In this document: piece by piece, positions 56,174-64,000 of the stretch
How the letters are laid out: the number at the start of each line of letters is the position of its first letter
Position numbering within the stretch: position 1 is the first letter of the stretch
Origin: Mesorhizobium sp. M2E.F.Ca.ET.219.01.1.1
Lineage (GTDB): Bacteria; Pseudomonadota; Alphaproteobacteria; Rhizobiales; Rhizobiaceae
Length of the DNA stretch: 64,000 nt
NCBI RefSeq assembly: GCF_004016445.2
Contig: NZ_SADT02000002.1
Coordinates: forward strand, 1 to 64,000
Reading direction: 5' to 3'
Made by a program: the position numbers and the translations under genes
Notes under the pieces: generated by a model
The model's database searches: none
What the model saw: the letters and a program-made list of their open reading frames with translations, nothing else
Told to the model about the DNA's origin: nothing

Positions 56174-57301
56174 ATGGGCGAGCGAATTGACAACGGCCAA
56201 GAAGCTGATGCGCCGAAGGCGAAAGGCATGGCCATTCTTCGCAAGATCATCCATGTCGATATGGATGCCTTCTTCGCCTCGGTCGAGCAGCGCGACAAAC
56301 CGGACCTGCGTGGCAAGCCTGTGGCGGTTGGTGGCTCGGCGGCGCGGGGGGGCGTGGCCGCCGCCAGCTATGAGGCCAGAAAGTTCGGGGTGCGATCGGC
56401 CATGCCCTCGATCACCGCGAAGCGCAAATGTCCCGAACTGATCTTCGTGCCGCCGCGGTTTGACGCCTACCGGGCCGTCTCACAGCAGATACACGCGATC
56501 TTCGCCGAGCACACGCCACTGATCGAGCCGCTTTCGCTCGACGAAGCCTATCTGGACGTCACCGACAATCTTCAGGGCATCCCGGTCGCCACGACGATCG
56601 CGGAGATGATCCGCACGAAGATCAAGTCCGAGACCGGTCTGACAGCGTCAGCCGGCGTCAGCTACAACAAGTTCCTGGCCAAGCTCGCCTCTGGCCAGAA
56701 CAAGCCAGATGGGCTGTTCGTCATCACTCCGAAAATGGGGCCGGCTTTTGTCGAGGCATTGCCCGTGCGGAAGTTTCATGGCGTTGGCCCGGCGACCGCC
56801 GACAAGATGGCCCGGCTCGGCATCGAGACAGGCGCTGACCTGCGTGCGCAGAGCCTGGTGTTCCTGGAGGAGAAGTTCGGGAAGGCAGGCCCGTACTATT
56901 ACTGGATAGCCCGCGGCATCGACGAGCGTCCGGTGCGGGCCGATCGCGAGCGCAAGTCGGTGGGGGCCGAGGACACCTTCGTGAACGATTTGTTTGACCT
57001 CGAAAGTGCTCGCAGGGAACTGGCGCCATTGGTCCGAAAGGTCTGGCGCTATTGTGCGGAGCGATCGATCCATGGCCGGACCGTGACGCTCAAGGTGAAG
57101 TTCGCCGACTTTCAGCAGATCACACGCAGCCGAACGATCGGTGGCGTCATCGAGACGGAGACGGACCTGGCGACCGTCAGCGGCACACTCCTCGAACAGG
57201 TGTTTCCCGTCACCAAGGGGATACGCCTGCTTGGGGTGACGCTTTCGAACTTGAGCGGAACGCGAGCAGAGGCAGACGGCCAGATGTCGCTGACCATCTA
57301 G
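56174..57301 (+). CDS. dinB: DNA polymerase IV (Y-family)
   Basis: A 375-aa Y-family translesion polymerase. The catalytic region is whole: HVDMDAFFASVEQRDKPDLR, YEARKFGVRSAMPS, LIEPLSLDEAYLDVTDN, ASAGVSYNKFLAKLASGQNK and PDGLFVI, with the HhH HGVGPATADKMARLGI. The little-finger domain ends RLLGVTLSNL. The ATG at 56174 follows GGGAAAGGG. The frame is open 189 codons upstream, but that part is antisense to imuA. It is divergent from imuA and shares the LexA box. Confidence 0.93.
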   Translation: MGERIDNGQEADAPKAKGMAILRKIIHVDMDAFFASVEQRDKPDLRGKPVAVGGSAARGGVAAASYEARKFGVRSAMPSITAKRKCPELIFVPPRFDAYRAVSQQIHAIFAEHTPLIEPLSLDEAYLDVTDNLQGIPVATTIAEMIRTKIKSETGLTASAGVSYNKFLAKLASGQNKPDGLFVITPKMGPAFVEALPVRKFHGVGPATADKMARLGIETGADLRAQSLVFLEEKFGKAGPYYYWIARGIDERPVRADRERKSVGAEDTFVNDLFDLESARRELAPLVRKVWRYCAERSIHGRTVTLKVKFADFQQITRSRTIGGVIETETDLATVSGTLLEQVFPVTKGIRLLGVTLSNLSGTRAEADGQMSLTI

Positions 57302-57313
57302 GACTGGCTGCTG

Positions 57314-59254
57314 TTACCGGACTGCTTTTCGGATCCGCTCGGTCAGGGTTTGTTCGACGTCGAAATAGCCTTCCCACGCGTCGTCGGACTGCCGAGCTCG
57401 CGCAGCGGACGCGTAGACGTCAAAGGCGCTGGCGCTTTTGAAGGCCGGCAATTCATCCCAGGTGACGGGTACGGCACAGGACGCTCCAGACCGGGCTCGG
57501 GTCGACCAGGGACATATTGCCGTGGCACCCTGGCCATTGCGCAGATAATCGAGGAACATACGGCCCTTGCGCCTCGCCTTGCTCATGTTCGCGACGAAGC
57601 GGGCCGGATCCGTGCGGGCCAGCAATTCGGCGAAGTCCTGGCAGAAGCTCTTGACCTCTTCCCAGTCGGCTTCGGGAACGAGTGGAACGACCACGTGAAC
57701 GCCTTTGCCTCCGGACAGCAGCGGCCAGGATTGAAGGCCGAGCGCTTCCAGAACGCCCCGGATGTCGAGGGCTGCCTGCTTGACGTCGTTGAAACCAAGG
57801 CCCTCGTCGGGATCGATATCGAAGATCATGCGATGCGGCAGTTTCGGCTGCTGGCGCAGGCTGCCCCACACGTGGAATTCCAGCACGTTCATTTGGACGC
57901 CGGCGATCAGCCCCGCCAGATCGTCGACCCAAAGGATGCGTCTTTCCTTGCCGGACATCTTCTCCAAATGGCCGTCGTGGATGGCCTTGGGCATGCCTGG
58001 CAGCTTGTGCTTCTGAAAAAAGGTCTGCCGCAGATCGCCATCAGTGTCGCGCACCAGTGACAGCGGCCGATCCTGGATATGCGGCAACATCTTCTCAACG
58101 ACCGCGGCGTAGTAGGCGGCGAGCGTAGCCTTTGTAACCTTGGTGCCGGGATACCTAACCTTGTCCGGATGCGTCAGCTTGACGCCGACCGCGACGGCGA
58201 CCTCCTTGCCGATCGCCGGATCGAGATTGGCGGCGCCAGGCGTCGCCGGTGTCTTCGGCATTTCCATCGCCACCTGATCGGCTCGCTTGTCTTCGCGCAT
58301 GCCCTGAAAGCTTGGATGTCGCAGGCTGCCATCTGGTGTGACCTCCGAATACGCAACCTCGGCAACAAGCTCGGGCTTGACCCATCTGGCTCGGCGCGCG
58401 ATGTCCCGCGGTACGGAGGCGAAGGCCGGCTTATCGAGGCGACGCTTCTCAAGTTGCTCGAGGATGTTCTTGCGCATCGGCTGGGTGAAGCCAGTGCCGA
58501 CGCGGCCACGATAGATCAGCTTGCCGTTCTCATAGGTACCCAAGATCAGCGATGCCATGCCGCGTCCGGTGTCGCTTGGGCGGTAACCGCCGACCACGAA
58601 CTCCTGTCGTCTTGTGCACTTGATCTTGAGCCAGGTGGGGGCGCGGTCGCCGACATACCGGCTGTCCGCGCGCTTGGCGATGACACCTTCGTGGCCGCCG
58701 GCGCACATGGTGTCGAAGACTTTCTTCCCATTGTCGGCGATATGACTGGAGAATTGCAGGCTGTCGCCGGGCTCCCGCTTGCCCAGAAGGACCTCAAGTC
58801 TTTCCTTGCGGTCGAGGAGTGGACGGTTCGACAGATCGTCGCCGTTCAATTCGAGCAGATCGAAGGCATAGAACTTGAGCGGCATGCCCGCGGCGATGCC
58901 GGTTTTCAGCATGGAGAAATTGCTGCGACCCTGGCTGTCGATGGCCACGATCTCGCCATCGATAAGCGCGGAGCCCTTGGTCAGCGACCTCAGCGGCGGC
59001 ACGATCACCTTGAACTGGCGGGTCCAGTCGTGGCCGTTGCGGGTATAGACCACGACCTCCGAGCCGGAGATCGCGGCCTGCGCGCGATAGCCATCGAACT
59101 TCATTTCGAAGAGCCAGTCGGCGCCCACCGGTATGTCGTCTGTCAGCGTGCAGAGCTGGAATGGGCGAAACTTGGGAAGCGCGTATGGAGGGATAGATTC
59201 CGAGTCCTTGCGCCGTGCGCGCTTCTTGCTGAGAGCGGCCTCTACGGCCGACAT
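57314..59254 (-). CDS. ligD: ATP-dependent DNA ligase D (ligase plus polymerase domains)
   Basis: A 646-aa NHEJ enzyme. The ligase comes first with its nucleotidyl lysine in EMKFDGYR (Lys 52), then DGEIVAIDSQG, FYAFDLLELNG, EGVIAKRADSRYVG and WLKIKC. The OB fold has FVVGGYRPSDTGRGMASLIL and GTGFTQPMRKNI. The primase-like polymerase domain from about residue 360 has THPDKVRYPG, FDIDPDEGLGF and SGGKGVHVVVPL. The phosphoesterase domain of the longest LigD forms is absent. No ku gene is in the window. It ends 12 bases from dinB, tail to tail. Confidence 0.93.
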   Translation of the reverse strand: MSAVEAALSKKRARRKDSESIPPYALPKFRPFQLCTLTDDIPVGADWLFEMKFDGYRAQAAISGSEVVVYTRNGHDWTRQFKVIVPPLRSLTKGSALIDGEIVAIDSQGRSNFSMLKTGIAAGMPLKFYAFDLLELNGDDLSNRPLLDRKERLEVLLGKREPGDSLQFSSHIADNGKKVFDTMCAGGHEGVIAKRADSRYVGDRAPTWLKIKCTRRQEFVVGGYRPSDTGRGMASLILGTYENGKLIYRGRVGTGFTQPMRKNILEQLEKRRLDKPAFASVPRDIARRARWVKPELVAEVAYSEVTPDGSLRHPSFQGMREDKRADQVAMEMPKTPATPGAANLDPAIGKEVAVAVGVKLTHPDKVRYPGTKVTKATLAAYYAAVVEKMLPHIQDRPLSLVRDTDGDLRQTFFQKHKLPGMPKAIHDGHLEKMSGKERRILWVDDLAGLIAGVQMNVLEFHVWGSLRQQPKLPHRMIFDIDPDEGLGFNDVKQAALDIRGVLEALGLQSWPLLSGGKGVHVVVPLVPEADWEEVKSFCQDFAELLARTDPARFVANMSKARRKGRMFLDYLRNGQGATAICPWSTRARSGASCAVPVTWDELPAFKSASAFDVYASAARARQSDDAWEGYFDVEQTLTERIRKAVR

Positions 59255-59385
59255 AGGGAACTCGCATACATTGTGCGATTCAATACTCTGACCTGAGATT
59301 CAGTTCCACTCCGCGCGTCTATCGATTGAACCGGAAGAGCCCGACCGCGTTGTTGGGAACTGCACGCAACCCCTTGGAGGAAGAA

Positions 59386-59568
59386 ATGGCCACTACTCAA
59401 ACAACTCGCGGACGTAGCCAGGACCGCGCGAAAGTCGCTGGTGGGCAGGATCATGAGGTGAAATACGAGGCGGGCAAGACTGGGGCCACCAAGGCTGGTG
59501 TCAAGTCGGCTGTGAAATCGGTCGGCAACAGTCGCAAGAAGGTCGAGGAAAAACTGGGCAAGAAGTGA
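59386..59568 (+). CDS. DUF3606 family small basic protein
   Basis: A 60-aa Lys-rich protein: RGRSQDRAKVAGGQDHEVKY, EAGKTGATKAGVKSAVKSVG, then NSRKKVEEKLGKK. Such short DUF3606-type proteins occur next to ligD and ku genes in rhizobia; a DNA-binding role is possible but unproven. The ATG at 59386 follows GGAGGAAG. A start 20 codons earlier is open but without a ribosome-binding site. It stops 20 bases before xthA. Confidence 0.75.
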   Translation: MATTQTTRGRSQDRAKVAGGQDHEVKYEAGKTGATKAGVKSAVKSVGNSRKKVEEKLGKK

Positions 59569-59587
59569 GCCTCGGCCGCGAGGACAG

Positions 59588-60364
59588 ATGGTCCGCATCG
59601 CCACCTTCAATGTGAACGGCGTCAATGGCCGGCTGCCCGTGCTCCTCAAATGGCTCAGGGCAAGGGACTACGACATCGTCTGCCTGCAGGAACTGAAAAC
59701 GTCGGACGAGAAGTTTCCAGCCGACGCGATCCGCGAGGCGGGATACGGCGCGGTCTGGCATGGCCAGAAATCCTACAATGGAGTGGCCATTCTATCTCGG
59801 GGAATGGACCCGGTGGAACGCCGGCGCGGTCTGCCGGGCGATCCTGATGATACGCACAGCCGCTACATCGAGGCCGACGTGGACGGGCTTGTTGTCGGCT
59901 GCCTTTACCTGCCGAATGGGAATCCAGCGCCTGGTCCCAAGTTCGACTATAAGCTACGCTGGTTCGACCGTCTGATCAGCCACGGCCAAGTCCTGCTCAA
60001 AGAGGGAGCACCAACTGTGCTGTGCGGAGACTACAATGTCGTTCCAACCCCAATTGACGCTGTGGTGCCGCGACGATGGCTAGGCGATGCGGTTTACTTC
60101 CCCGAGAGCCGGCGAGCCTATGCCGAGATGCTTGAGAATGGGTGGATCGATGCGGTTCGACGCATTCATCCGGAGAAGGGCGTCTACACCTACTGGAATT
60201 TCTCCTACGGCGGTGGCTACGATAGGAGCTCTGGCTTCCGAATGGACCATCTGCTCATTAATCCCTCAGTTTCCGACAGGCTCCGCAACTCCGGTGTGGA
60301 TGTCGAGTTGCGTGGTGAGGAAAAGCCGAGTGACCATGCGCCGGCTTGGATCGAACTTATCTAG
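59588..60364 (+). CDS. xthA: Exodeoxyribonuclease III
   Basis: A 258-aa AP endonuclease / 3'-5' exonuclease. The family motifs are in order: ATFNVNGVNGRLPVLLKWL, IVCLQELKTSDEKFP, NGVAILSR, LYLPNGNPAPGPKFDYKLRW, LCGDYNVVP, FRMDHLLIN and EKPSDHAPAWIEL. All catalytic residues visible by eye are present. It acts on abasic sites and damaged 3' ends, in keeping with ligD and the polymerases next door. Confidence 0.93.
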   Translation: MVRIATFNVNGVNGRLPVLLKWLRARDYDIVCLQELKTSDEKFPADAIREAGYGAVWHGQKSYNGVAILSRGMDPVERRRGLPGDPDDTHSRYIEADVDGLVVGCLYLPNGNPAPGPKFDYKLRWFDRLISHGQVLLKEGAPTVLCGDYNVVPTPIDAVVPRRWLGDAVYFPESRRAYAEMLENGWIDAVRRIHPEKGVYTYWNFSYGGGYDRSSGFRMDHLLINPSVSDRLRNSGVDVELRGEEKPSDHAPAWIELI

Positions 60365-60481
60365 CCCACGAGGCTGCGCGGGGTGCAAATAGCGCATTCC
60401 AGGCACCCCGAAGCTAACACCGGCTGAACTCATTAGTTGTTGTATGCTTGCACACGCCCAGGCAGGCATGAGGCCGCTTCA

Positions 60482-60931
60482 TTGACAACGAGCGAAAGTA
60501 AAGAACTCCATTTCGACGATGTGGATAACAGACTCTACGGTAAGCTGCATGCTGCACGCCACGACTTGGCTGCTGCTCACAGCTACGGGCTGTTTATCTT
60601 AAAGAAGGGGTGGAATGGTCACCCGTATGGGCGCGCGTTCGGAGGGAGCAGGGGGTGGCCACAATTTCCCAAGGAGCTTCTGGATACCTACGACACAGCA
60701 GAAGCTGCGCTGCACATGAATGTCATTCGCCTGCGTCACCAAGTTTACGCTCATTCTGACTCCCAGAGCTACTATGTTCGACCCTGGCGATCCGACTACC
60801 ATAGCGATATCGAGCAGGTGCCGATCTTGGAGTTCGATGCGGCGAGTACCCAAACGCTGGTTACGATGTCCCAGAAGATGATGGCGGCCATTGGCACGGC
60901 GATGCATCAGATAAAGGCTCGGTATCCTTAG
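60482..60931 (+). CDS. Hypothetical helical protein with a HEPN-like R-x5-H motif
   Basis: A 149-aa predicted helical protein read from TTG 60482; the frame extends to 60437, and no ATG exists until late. Blocks: HFDDVDNRLYGKLHAARHDL, YGLFILKKGWNGHPYGRAF, ALHMNVIRLRHQVYAHSDS, then a polar tail. RHQVYAH matches the R-x4-6-H pattern of HEPN ribonucleases, and VYAHSD in a helix is common among HEPN-like proteins. It is 108 bases upstream of the ATPase gene on the same strand, so it may belong to the same defence-like locus. The function is unknown. Confidence 0.5.
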   Translation: MTTSESKELHFDDVDNRLYGKLHAARHDLAAAHSYGLFILKKGWNGHPYGRAFGGSRGWPQFPKELLDTYDTAEAALHMNVIRLRHQVYAHSDSQSYYVRPWRSDYHSDIEQVPILEFDAASTQTLVTMSQKMMAAIGTAMHQIKARYP

Positions 60932-61038
60932 ATCGGTCACTGCGATGCAACCCCACGTCCGACATCCTTGCTGTCGACCCCAGTTGTAATCCTGCACCGA
61001 TCCATCTGATTCGCGGCTCATTTCGCCTGTCGCCTTCC

Positions 61039-62196
61039 ATGGCGAGATACTGGTATAGAATTTCTATTCGCGGGTTGGGGGGAGGGAGCGTGTTCTTTAC
61101 AGTATTGCCTGTCGGCGGGCGGCCGCCGAGCAAGGCTCGATCGCGAGCATTTCTAATCAGCGACAACTGGGACGATTGGTTCGCATTCTCGACCATGTAT
61201 TTCCTGACCTACATCGATGCCGATGGTGAGAGTCGGGACATCGGGTCCGTGAAAATCGGCCAAGTCGGGATGGAGAAACCTCAGCGGCGTCCCGACATTC
61301 CAGAGCGCTTCGAGGCCTTGGAGGAGCAATTTTTCTCTTTGGGCCAGGACGATACCTATTATGCCGCGCTGAACGAAATCGGGCCCGAGCTACGCGACCG
61401 AATCCTCGAAGGCCTCAGGGACCTCGCTTTCGATTCGGATCTTTTTGAGCGCGCGCTGCAGGAGCGTGTCACGGGACTATCGCTGCTTCGTTCCGTGTCG
61501 ACGCAGGCGGTGCGTGGGCAGTACCGCCGCATGGCACGTGGTGGGGCTCGCGTCACACCCTTCGAATTCTCATACAGGATGCCTCGCGATCGCAGGTCGA
61601 TTACGCAGCGGGTGGAATTGACGTTTGGGGTGTTTCCCGAAGTTCAGCCACCGACCAACATCCATGTCATCACGGGGCGGAACGGTGTGGGCAAGACCTA
61701 CCTGCTAAACTCGATGACAGAAGCGTTCTTGGATGACAACGATCGCGCAAAGGGGCGCTTCGTCGTCAGTCACGACGACGAAGACGCCGGCTCATTTACA
61801 GGGCTCGTGTCGGTCAGCTTCAGCGCGTTTGACGATTTCACTCCAATCAGCGTTCCGAGGGACAAGTCCTCTGGTCCGCAATACTCAACCCACTCCCCTG
61901 TCGTGTTGCAGGAGGTGCCAATGAGTTGCGTCTGGAAGATTCGACGCAACGGACGCACTGTCGTCGCCGAACGTCCAGAAATTGAGACCTTTGGTGAGAA
62001 CGTGGAAATTCTGACCCGCGAGGTCTTCGGCTTGGAGGTAACAGGGTCCGGCTTCCATAGGATGCTGCGAGATCAGGTGGCGGCGGGTGGCGACTTCGAT
62101 GAGATCGTCGAACACTTCGTCGGTCAACTTGGCCTCGAAGGCCAGGCGATCGTTCGAGGCCTTATCGCTGCACGCGACGCGAATGGCGATGACTGA
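61039..62196 (+). CDS. AAA/ABC-type ATPase, apparently internally deleted (Septu-PtuA-like partner)
   Basis: A 385-aa protein. The N-terminal 190 residues are a family-specific domain (DDWFAFSTMYFLTYID, DIGSVKIGQVGM, FFSLGQDDTYYAALNEIGPE). Walker A is GRNGVGKT at residues 213-220. After LVSVSFSAFDDFTPISV the sequence goes, at about residue 283, straight to THSPVVLQEVPMSCVWKIRR, the H-loop end of such ATPases. The roughly 195 residues that normally hold the signature and Walker B motifs are absent, yet the frame is kept. The C-terminus is normal. Its TGA overlaps the HNH gene start (TGATG). ATPase plus HNH pairs resemble Septu; this copy should not hydrolyse ATP normally. Confidence 0.7.
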   Translation: MARYWYRISIRGLGGGSVFFTVLPVGGRPPSKARSRAFLISDNWDDWFAFSTMYFLTYIDADGESRDIGSVKIGQVGMEKPQRRPDIPERFEALEEQFFSLGQDDTYYAALNEIGPELRDRILEGLRDLAFDSDLFERALQERVTGLSLLRSVSTQAVRGQYRRMARGGARVTPFEFSYRMPRDRRSITQRVELTFGVFPEVQPPTNIHVITGRNGVGKTYLLNSMTEAFLDDNDRAKGRFVVSHDDEDAGSFTGLVSVSFSAFDDFTPISVPRDKSSGPQYSTHSPVVLQEVPMSCVWKIRRNGRTVVAERPEIETFGENVEILTREVFGLEVTGSGFHRMLRDQVAAGGDFDEIVEHFVGQLGLEGQAIVRGLIAARDANGDD

Positions 62197-63047
62197 TGTG
62201 GAAATTGCCAAAGCCCGAACAAACGGCCGAAGATGTGTTCACCACGACGATCAGCAAGGTGGCAAATGAGGACCTCAAACAGCGCCTTGTGAGCGTAACC
62301 GCTGCAATCGTTGGCGCCTCGATCGAGTTCGATGACGCGGCCTCCAACAATGAGATCCACACCATTGCACCGAGTGCGAACATCGACGGTATTGTAACAG
62401 TCAAGGAAATGTCGAGGGTCTACACTGGCAGATTGGCCGCGAAGGGGGCCCCTGGCCGGACCGTCTATGATGAACTAATGGCCGCTCCGAAGCACGGCCG
62501 ATGCCCGCTCTGTGGCCAACACGTGGTCTCAACCCTCGATCACTATTTACCGAAAACTCAGTTTCCTGCGCTCGCGGTAGCCCCGTGGAACCTGATTCCG
62601 GCCTGTCATGACTGTAACAAGGCCAAGTCGGATGTCCGGCCATTGACGGCGAGCGAAGAGACTATCCATCCCTACTATGACGATATCGAAGGCGAGCCCT
62701 GGCTTGTCGCTGAAGTCGTCGAAGGTACGCCTGCGGCTCTGCGGTTCCTCGTTTCCCCACCAGCCGGCTGGAGCGAAATCTTGACCTCCCGGGTCCAGCG
62801 CCAGTTTAAGATGCTCAATCTGGCGAGCCGATATGCGGCAAAGGCCGCACAGGAACTTACCGAACTAAGCGATCTGATGAACACAAACTATGCAGATGGC
62901 GGCGCGGACGATGTGCGCTCACTTCTGCAGAGCACGGCGAACAGCTGTCGGCTGGTAAATGTGAATGGTTGGCGGACGGCCTCCTACCAGGCGTTGGCCG
63001 ACAGTGACTGGTATTGCCGAGGCGGCTTCGCGGCGGGTGTAGCATGA
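62196..63047 (+). CDS. HNH endonuclease family protein (Septu-PtuB-like)
   Basis: A 283-aa nuclease. The HNH/zinc module lies in the middle: RCPLCGQHVVSTLDHYLPKT (Cys 103, Cys 106; catalytic His in LDHYLPK), APWNLIPACHDCNKAKSD. The rest is helical and unassigned. The ATG overlaps the ATPase stop, and its own stop overlaps the next start (ATGA), so the three genes are translationally coupled. In Septu-type systems the HNH protein is the DNA-cutting effector guided by the ATPase. Function here is inferred from that resemblance. Confidence 0.8.
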   Translation: MWKLPKPEQTAEDVFTTTISKVANEDLKQRLVSVTAAIVGASIEFDDAASNNEIHTIAPSANIDGIVTVKEMSRVYTGRLAAKGAPGRTVYDELMAAPKHGRCPLCGQHVVSTLDHYLPKTQFPALAVAPWNLIPACHDCNKAKSDVRPLTASEETIHPYYDDIEGEPWLVAEVVEGTPAALRFLVSPPAGWSEILTSRVQRQFKMLNLASRYAAKAAQELTELSDLMNTNYADGGADDVRSLLQSTANSCRLVNVNGWRTASYQALADSDWYCRGGFAAGVA

Positions 63048-64000
63048 GGAGGATTATAAACGGGGTCGTGTACGATACCGAAACCTCCGAGCGATTAGCC
63101 CGAGGCGACCACGGCGACGACAGGTCGGATGCCTCCTGGACGCTTTACCGGACACCAAGCGGCGTGTTCTTTGAGCTGCTGGCAGGTCATGATGGTGTGT
63201 TGGAGGGGTTCTTCCCCCTGACGGACCTGGAGGCGCGAAAGTTCCTAGAGCGCCATGCCAATGATCGGGTCGAGCAGTATTTCGGGCCCGCTCGCGAGGC
63301 GACGCGCTCGCTGTTTTCGCGCCGGACGATTATTGCGGCGGCTGACGTTCTGGAGAACCTGACGCAGGCTGAAATCAGTGCGCTGCTCACCGACTTTGGG
63401 CCCAGCGTTTACGAGAATATCGGAGGTGGTAGCGCAAAAGCACGGATGGTTGAACTGAAGCAGTTCATCGATAGAAATCCGAGACATCCCGTTGACGATG
63501 GACTACTTGAAAACGCGCTGGTTGAACGCGCGGCTGCGCGTCTTCCCGCCGTCAAGCCAGTATATGAATGGTCGAAGCCGACCGTTGAGAAGCCCGAGTT
63601 TCAAAGGCTCCGCTACGGACTGGAGCAAGACGGGTTCACAGTATCGGATGGCATTCTCCGGCGCAGCCTTCCCACGGACATTGGGCTCCCGCAAACCGAT
63701 TCCGAGTTGCTGTTGCTTCTAAAGCAGCATCGGTTTGAGGTGTCGCGTGGTCACCTTGTTCAGGCACGGGATGCTCACGCCCGGGGAAATTGGGCGTCCG
63801 CAAACGCTGCTGTCGAATTGTGTAAGTTCGTTTGTGCTTGGGGGCCAAACGGGAAGCGATGCATACCCAAACTGAAGCAACCGCTGTCCTGTGCCGGTTT
63901 TGCGTACGGCGTCCGCCACAGCCGGCCAAACGAAGTGCGCCTTGGGCGCCGCAAAGGCGCTGACGGAAATGATGTAGTCAAAAGAATGCATGCCGCGACA
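63044..64000 (+). CDS. Abi-like protein with helical C-terminal region (partial, runs off window)
   Basis: The ATG at 63044 overlaps the HNH stop. At least 319 codons are open to the window end. The N-terminal about 75 residues (MRRIINGVVYDTETSERLAR, FEL-type GVFFELLAGHDG, LEARKFLERHANDRVEQYF) are a small domain seen in many uncharacterised prokaryotic proteins. Then come a helical block (AADVLENLTQAEISALLTDF) and a part similar to Abi_C/HEPN proteins (LRYGLEQDGFTVSDGILRRS, RGHLVQARDAHARGNWASAN). After about residue 257 the sequence becomes Cys/Arg-rich and unlike the family, so a rearrangement near 63815 is likely. It is the third gene of the ATPase-HNH operon. Confidence 0.6.
   Translation, partial: MRRIINGVVYDTETSERLARGDHGDDRSDASWTLYRTPSGVFFELLAGHDGVLEGFFPLTDLEARKFLERHANDRVEQYFGPAREATRSLFSRRTIIAAADVLENLTQAEISALLTDFGPSVYENIGGGSAKARMVELKQFIDRNPRHPVDDGLLENALVERAAARLPAVKPVYEWSKPTVEKPEFQRLRYGLEQDGFTVSDGILRRSLPTDIGLPQTDSELLLLLKQHRFEVSRGHLVQARDAHARGNWASANAAVELCKFVCAWGPNGKRCIPKLKQPLSCAGFAYGVRHSRPNEVRLGRRKGADGNDVVKRMHAAT

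Noticed and set aside
58079-59296. 405-codon plus-strand frame opposite ligD
   Set aside because: Antisense to an intact, motif-complete LigD; no independent start signals or homology.
1-64000. CRISPR array or other tandem short-repeat array
   Set aside because: No regularly spaced identical repeats were seen when reading through; the repeats present are pairs of promoter-like or IS segments.

Overview
The window looks like a high-GC alphaproteobacterium of the order Rhizobiales, most likely Mesorhizobium or a close relative. The evidence is a RopA-type porin, an ArdC / DUF2958 / ParB-like / DUF736 block, an AlpA-like excisionase followed by TraF, a transglycosylase and a MobP relaxase in the order known from mesorhizobial symbiosis-type ICEs, an imuA-imuB-dnaE2 mutagenesis cassette, and a GTTC-N7-GTTC LexA box. 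No nod, nif or fix gene, rRNA or convincing tRNA was seen.

Layout. (1) 1-8.1 kb: the tail of an M24 enzyme, a DoeB-like deacetylase, a graveyard of IS256, IS21 and CitE-like fragments, then an intact lysR-hyuA-hyuB set on the minus strand. (2) 8.1-11.5 kb: a rearranged remnant of a peptide-binding-protein gene, IS110 debris and an IS66 element with a frameshifted tnpC. (3) 12-21 kb: a complete five-gene Dpp/Opp-type peptide ABC transporter and an S9 prolyl oligopeptidase. (4) 21.4-26.7 kb: an iclR gene facing a decayed amidase, then nested IS5 and IS256 remnants between a truncated deacetylase gene and a truncated PotC-like permease gene. (5) 26.7-38.4 kb: M24 and M20 hydrolases, a tetR gene, two decayed hyuA/hyuB sets, a TRAP-binding-protein scrap, and an intact pair of 3-methylaspartate ammonia-lyase and family III CoA transferase. 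(6) 38.5-41.3 kb: an MbcA/ParS-like gene and a porin, which share a duplicated leader region. (7) 41.6-49.9 kb: the ICE conjugation and maintenance core. (8) 50-50.8 kb: an AbiV-like gene. (9) 50.8-60.4 kb: DNA damage genes (dnaE2, imuB and imuA damaged; dinB, ligD, a DUF3606 gene and xthA intact). (10) 60.4-64 kb: a HEPN-like protein and a translationally coupled ATPase / HNH nuclease / Abi-like operon that runs off the window.

How the parts fit. The left half looks like an accessory catabolic island for small peptides, N-acyl compounds, hydantoins or lactams and methylaspartate. It takes up peptides by ABC transport, cleaves them with S9, M20 and M24 hydrolases and opens rings with HyuAB. 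LysR, IclR and TetR regulators sit beside the catabolic genes. Much of it is pseudogenised, and several promoter-like segments recur in front of different genes. The middle is a transfer module. The right part is SOS and repair functions plus a defence-like operon. Single-base frameshifts and internal deletions recur in hyuA, imuB, dnaE2 and the ATPase, so the region is either eroding or carries sequencing indels; the large deletions and one catalytic substitution cannot be explained by indel errors.

Best candidate for an unusual system: the overlapping ATPase-HNH-Abi-like operon at 61.0-64.0 kb, preceded by a HEPN-like protein. It is Septu-like in gene content, but its ATPase appears to have lost the signature and Walker B segment by an in-frame deletion. 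Family assignments rest on recalled motifs; no database search was run.
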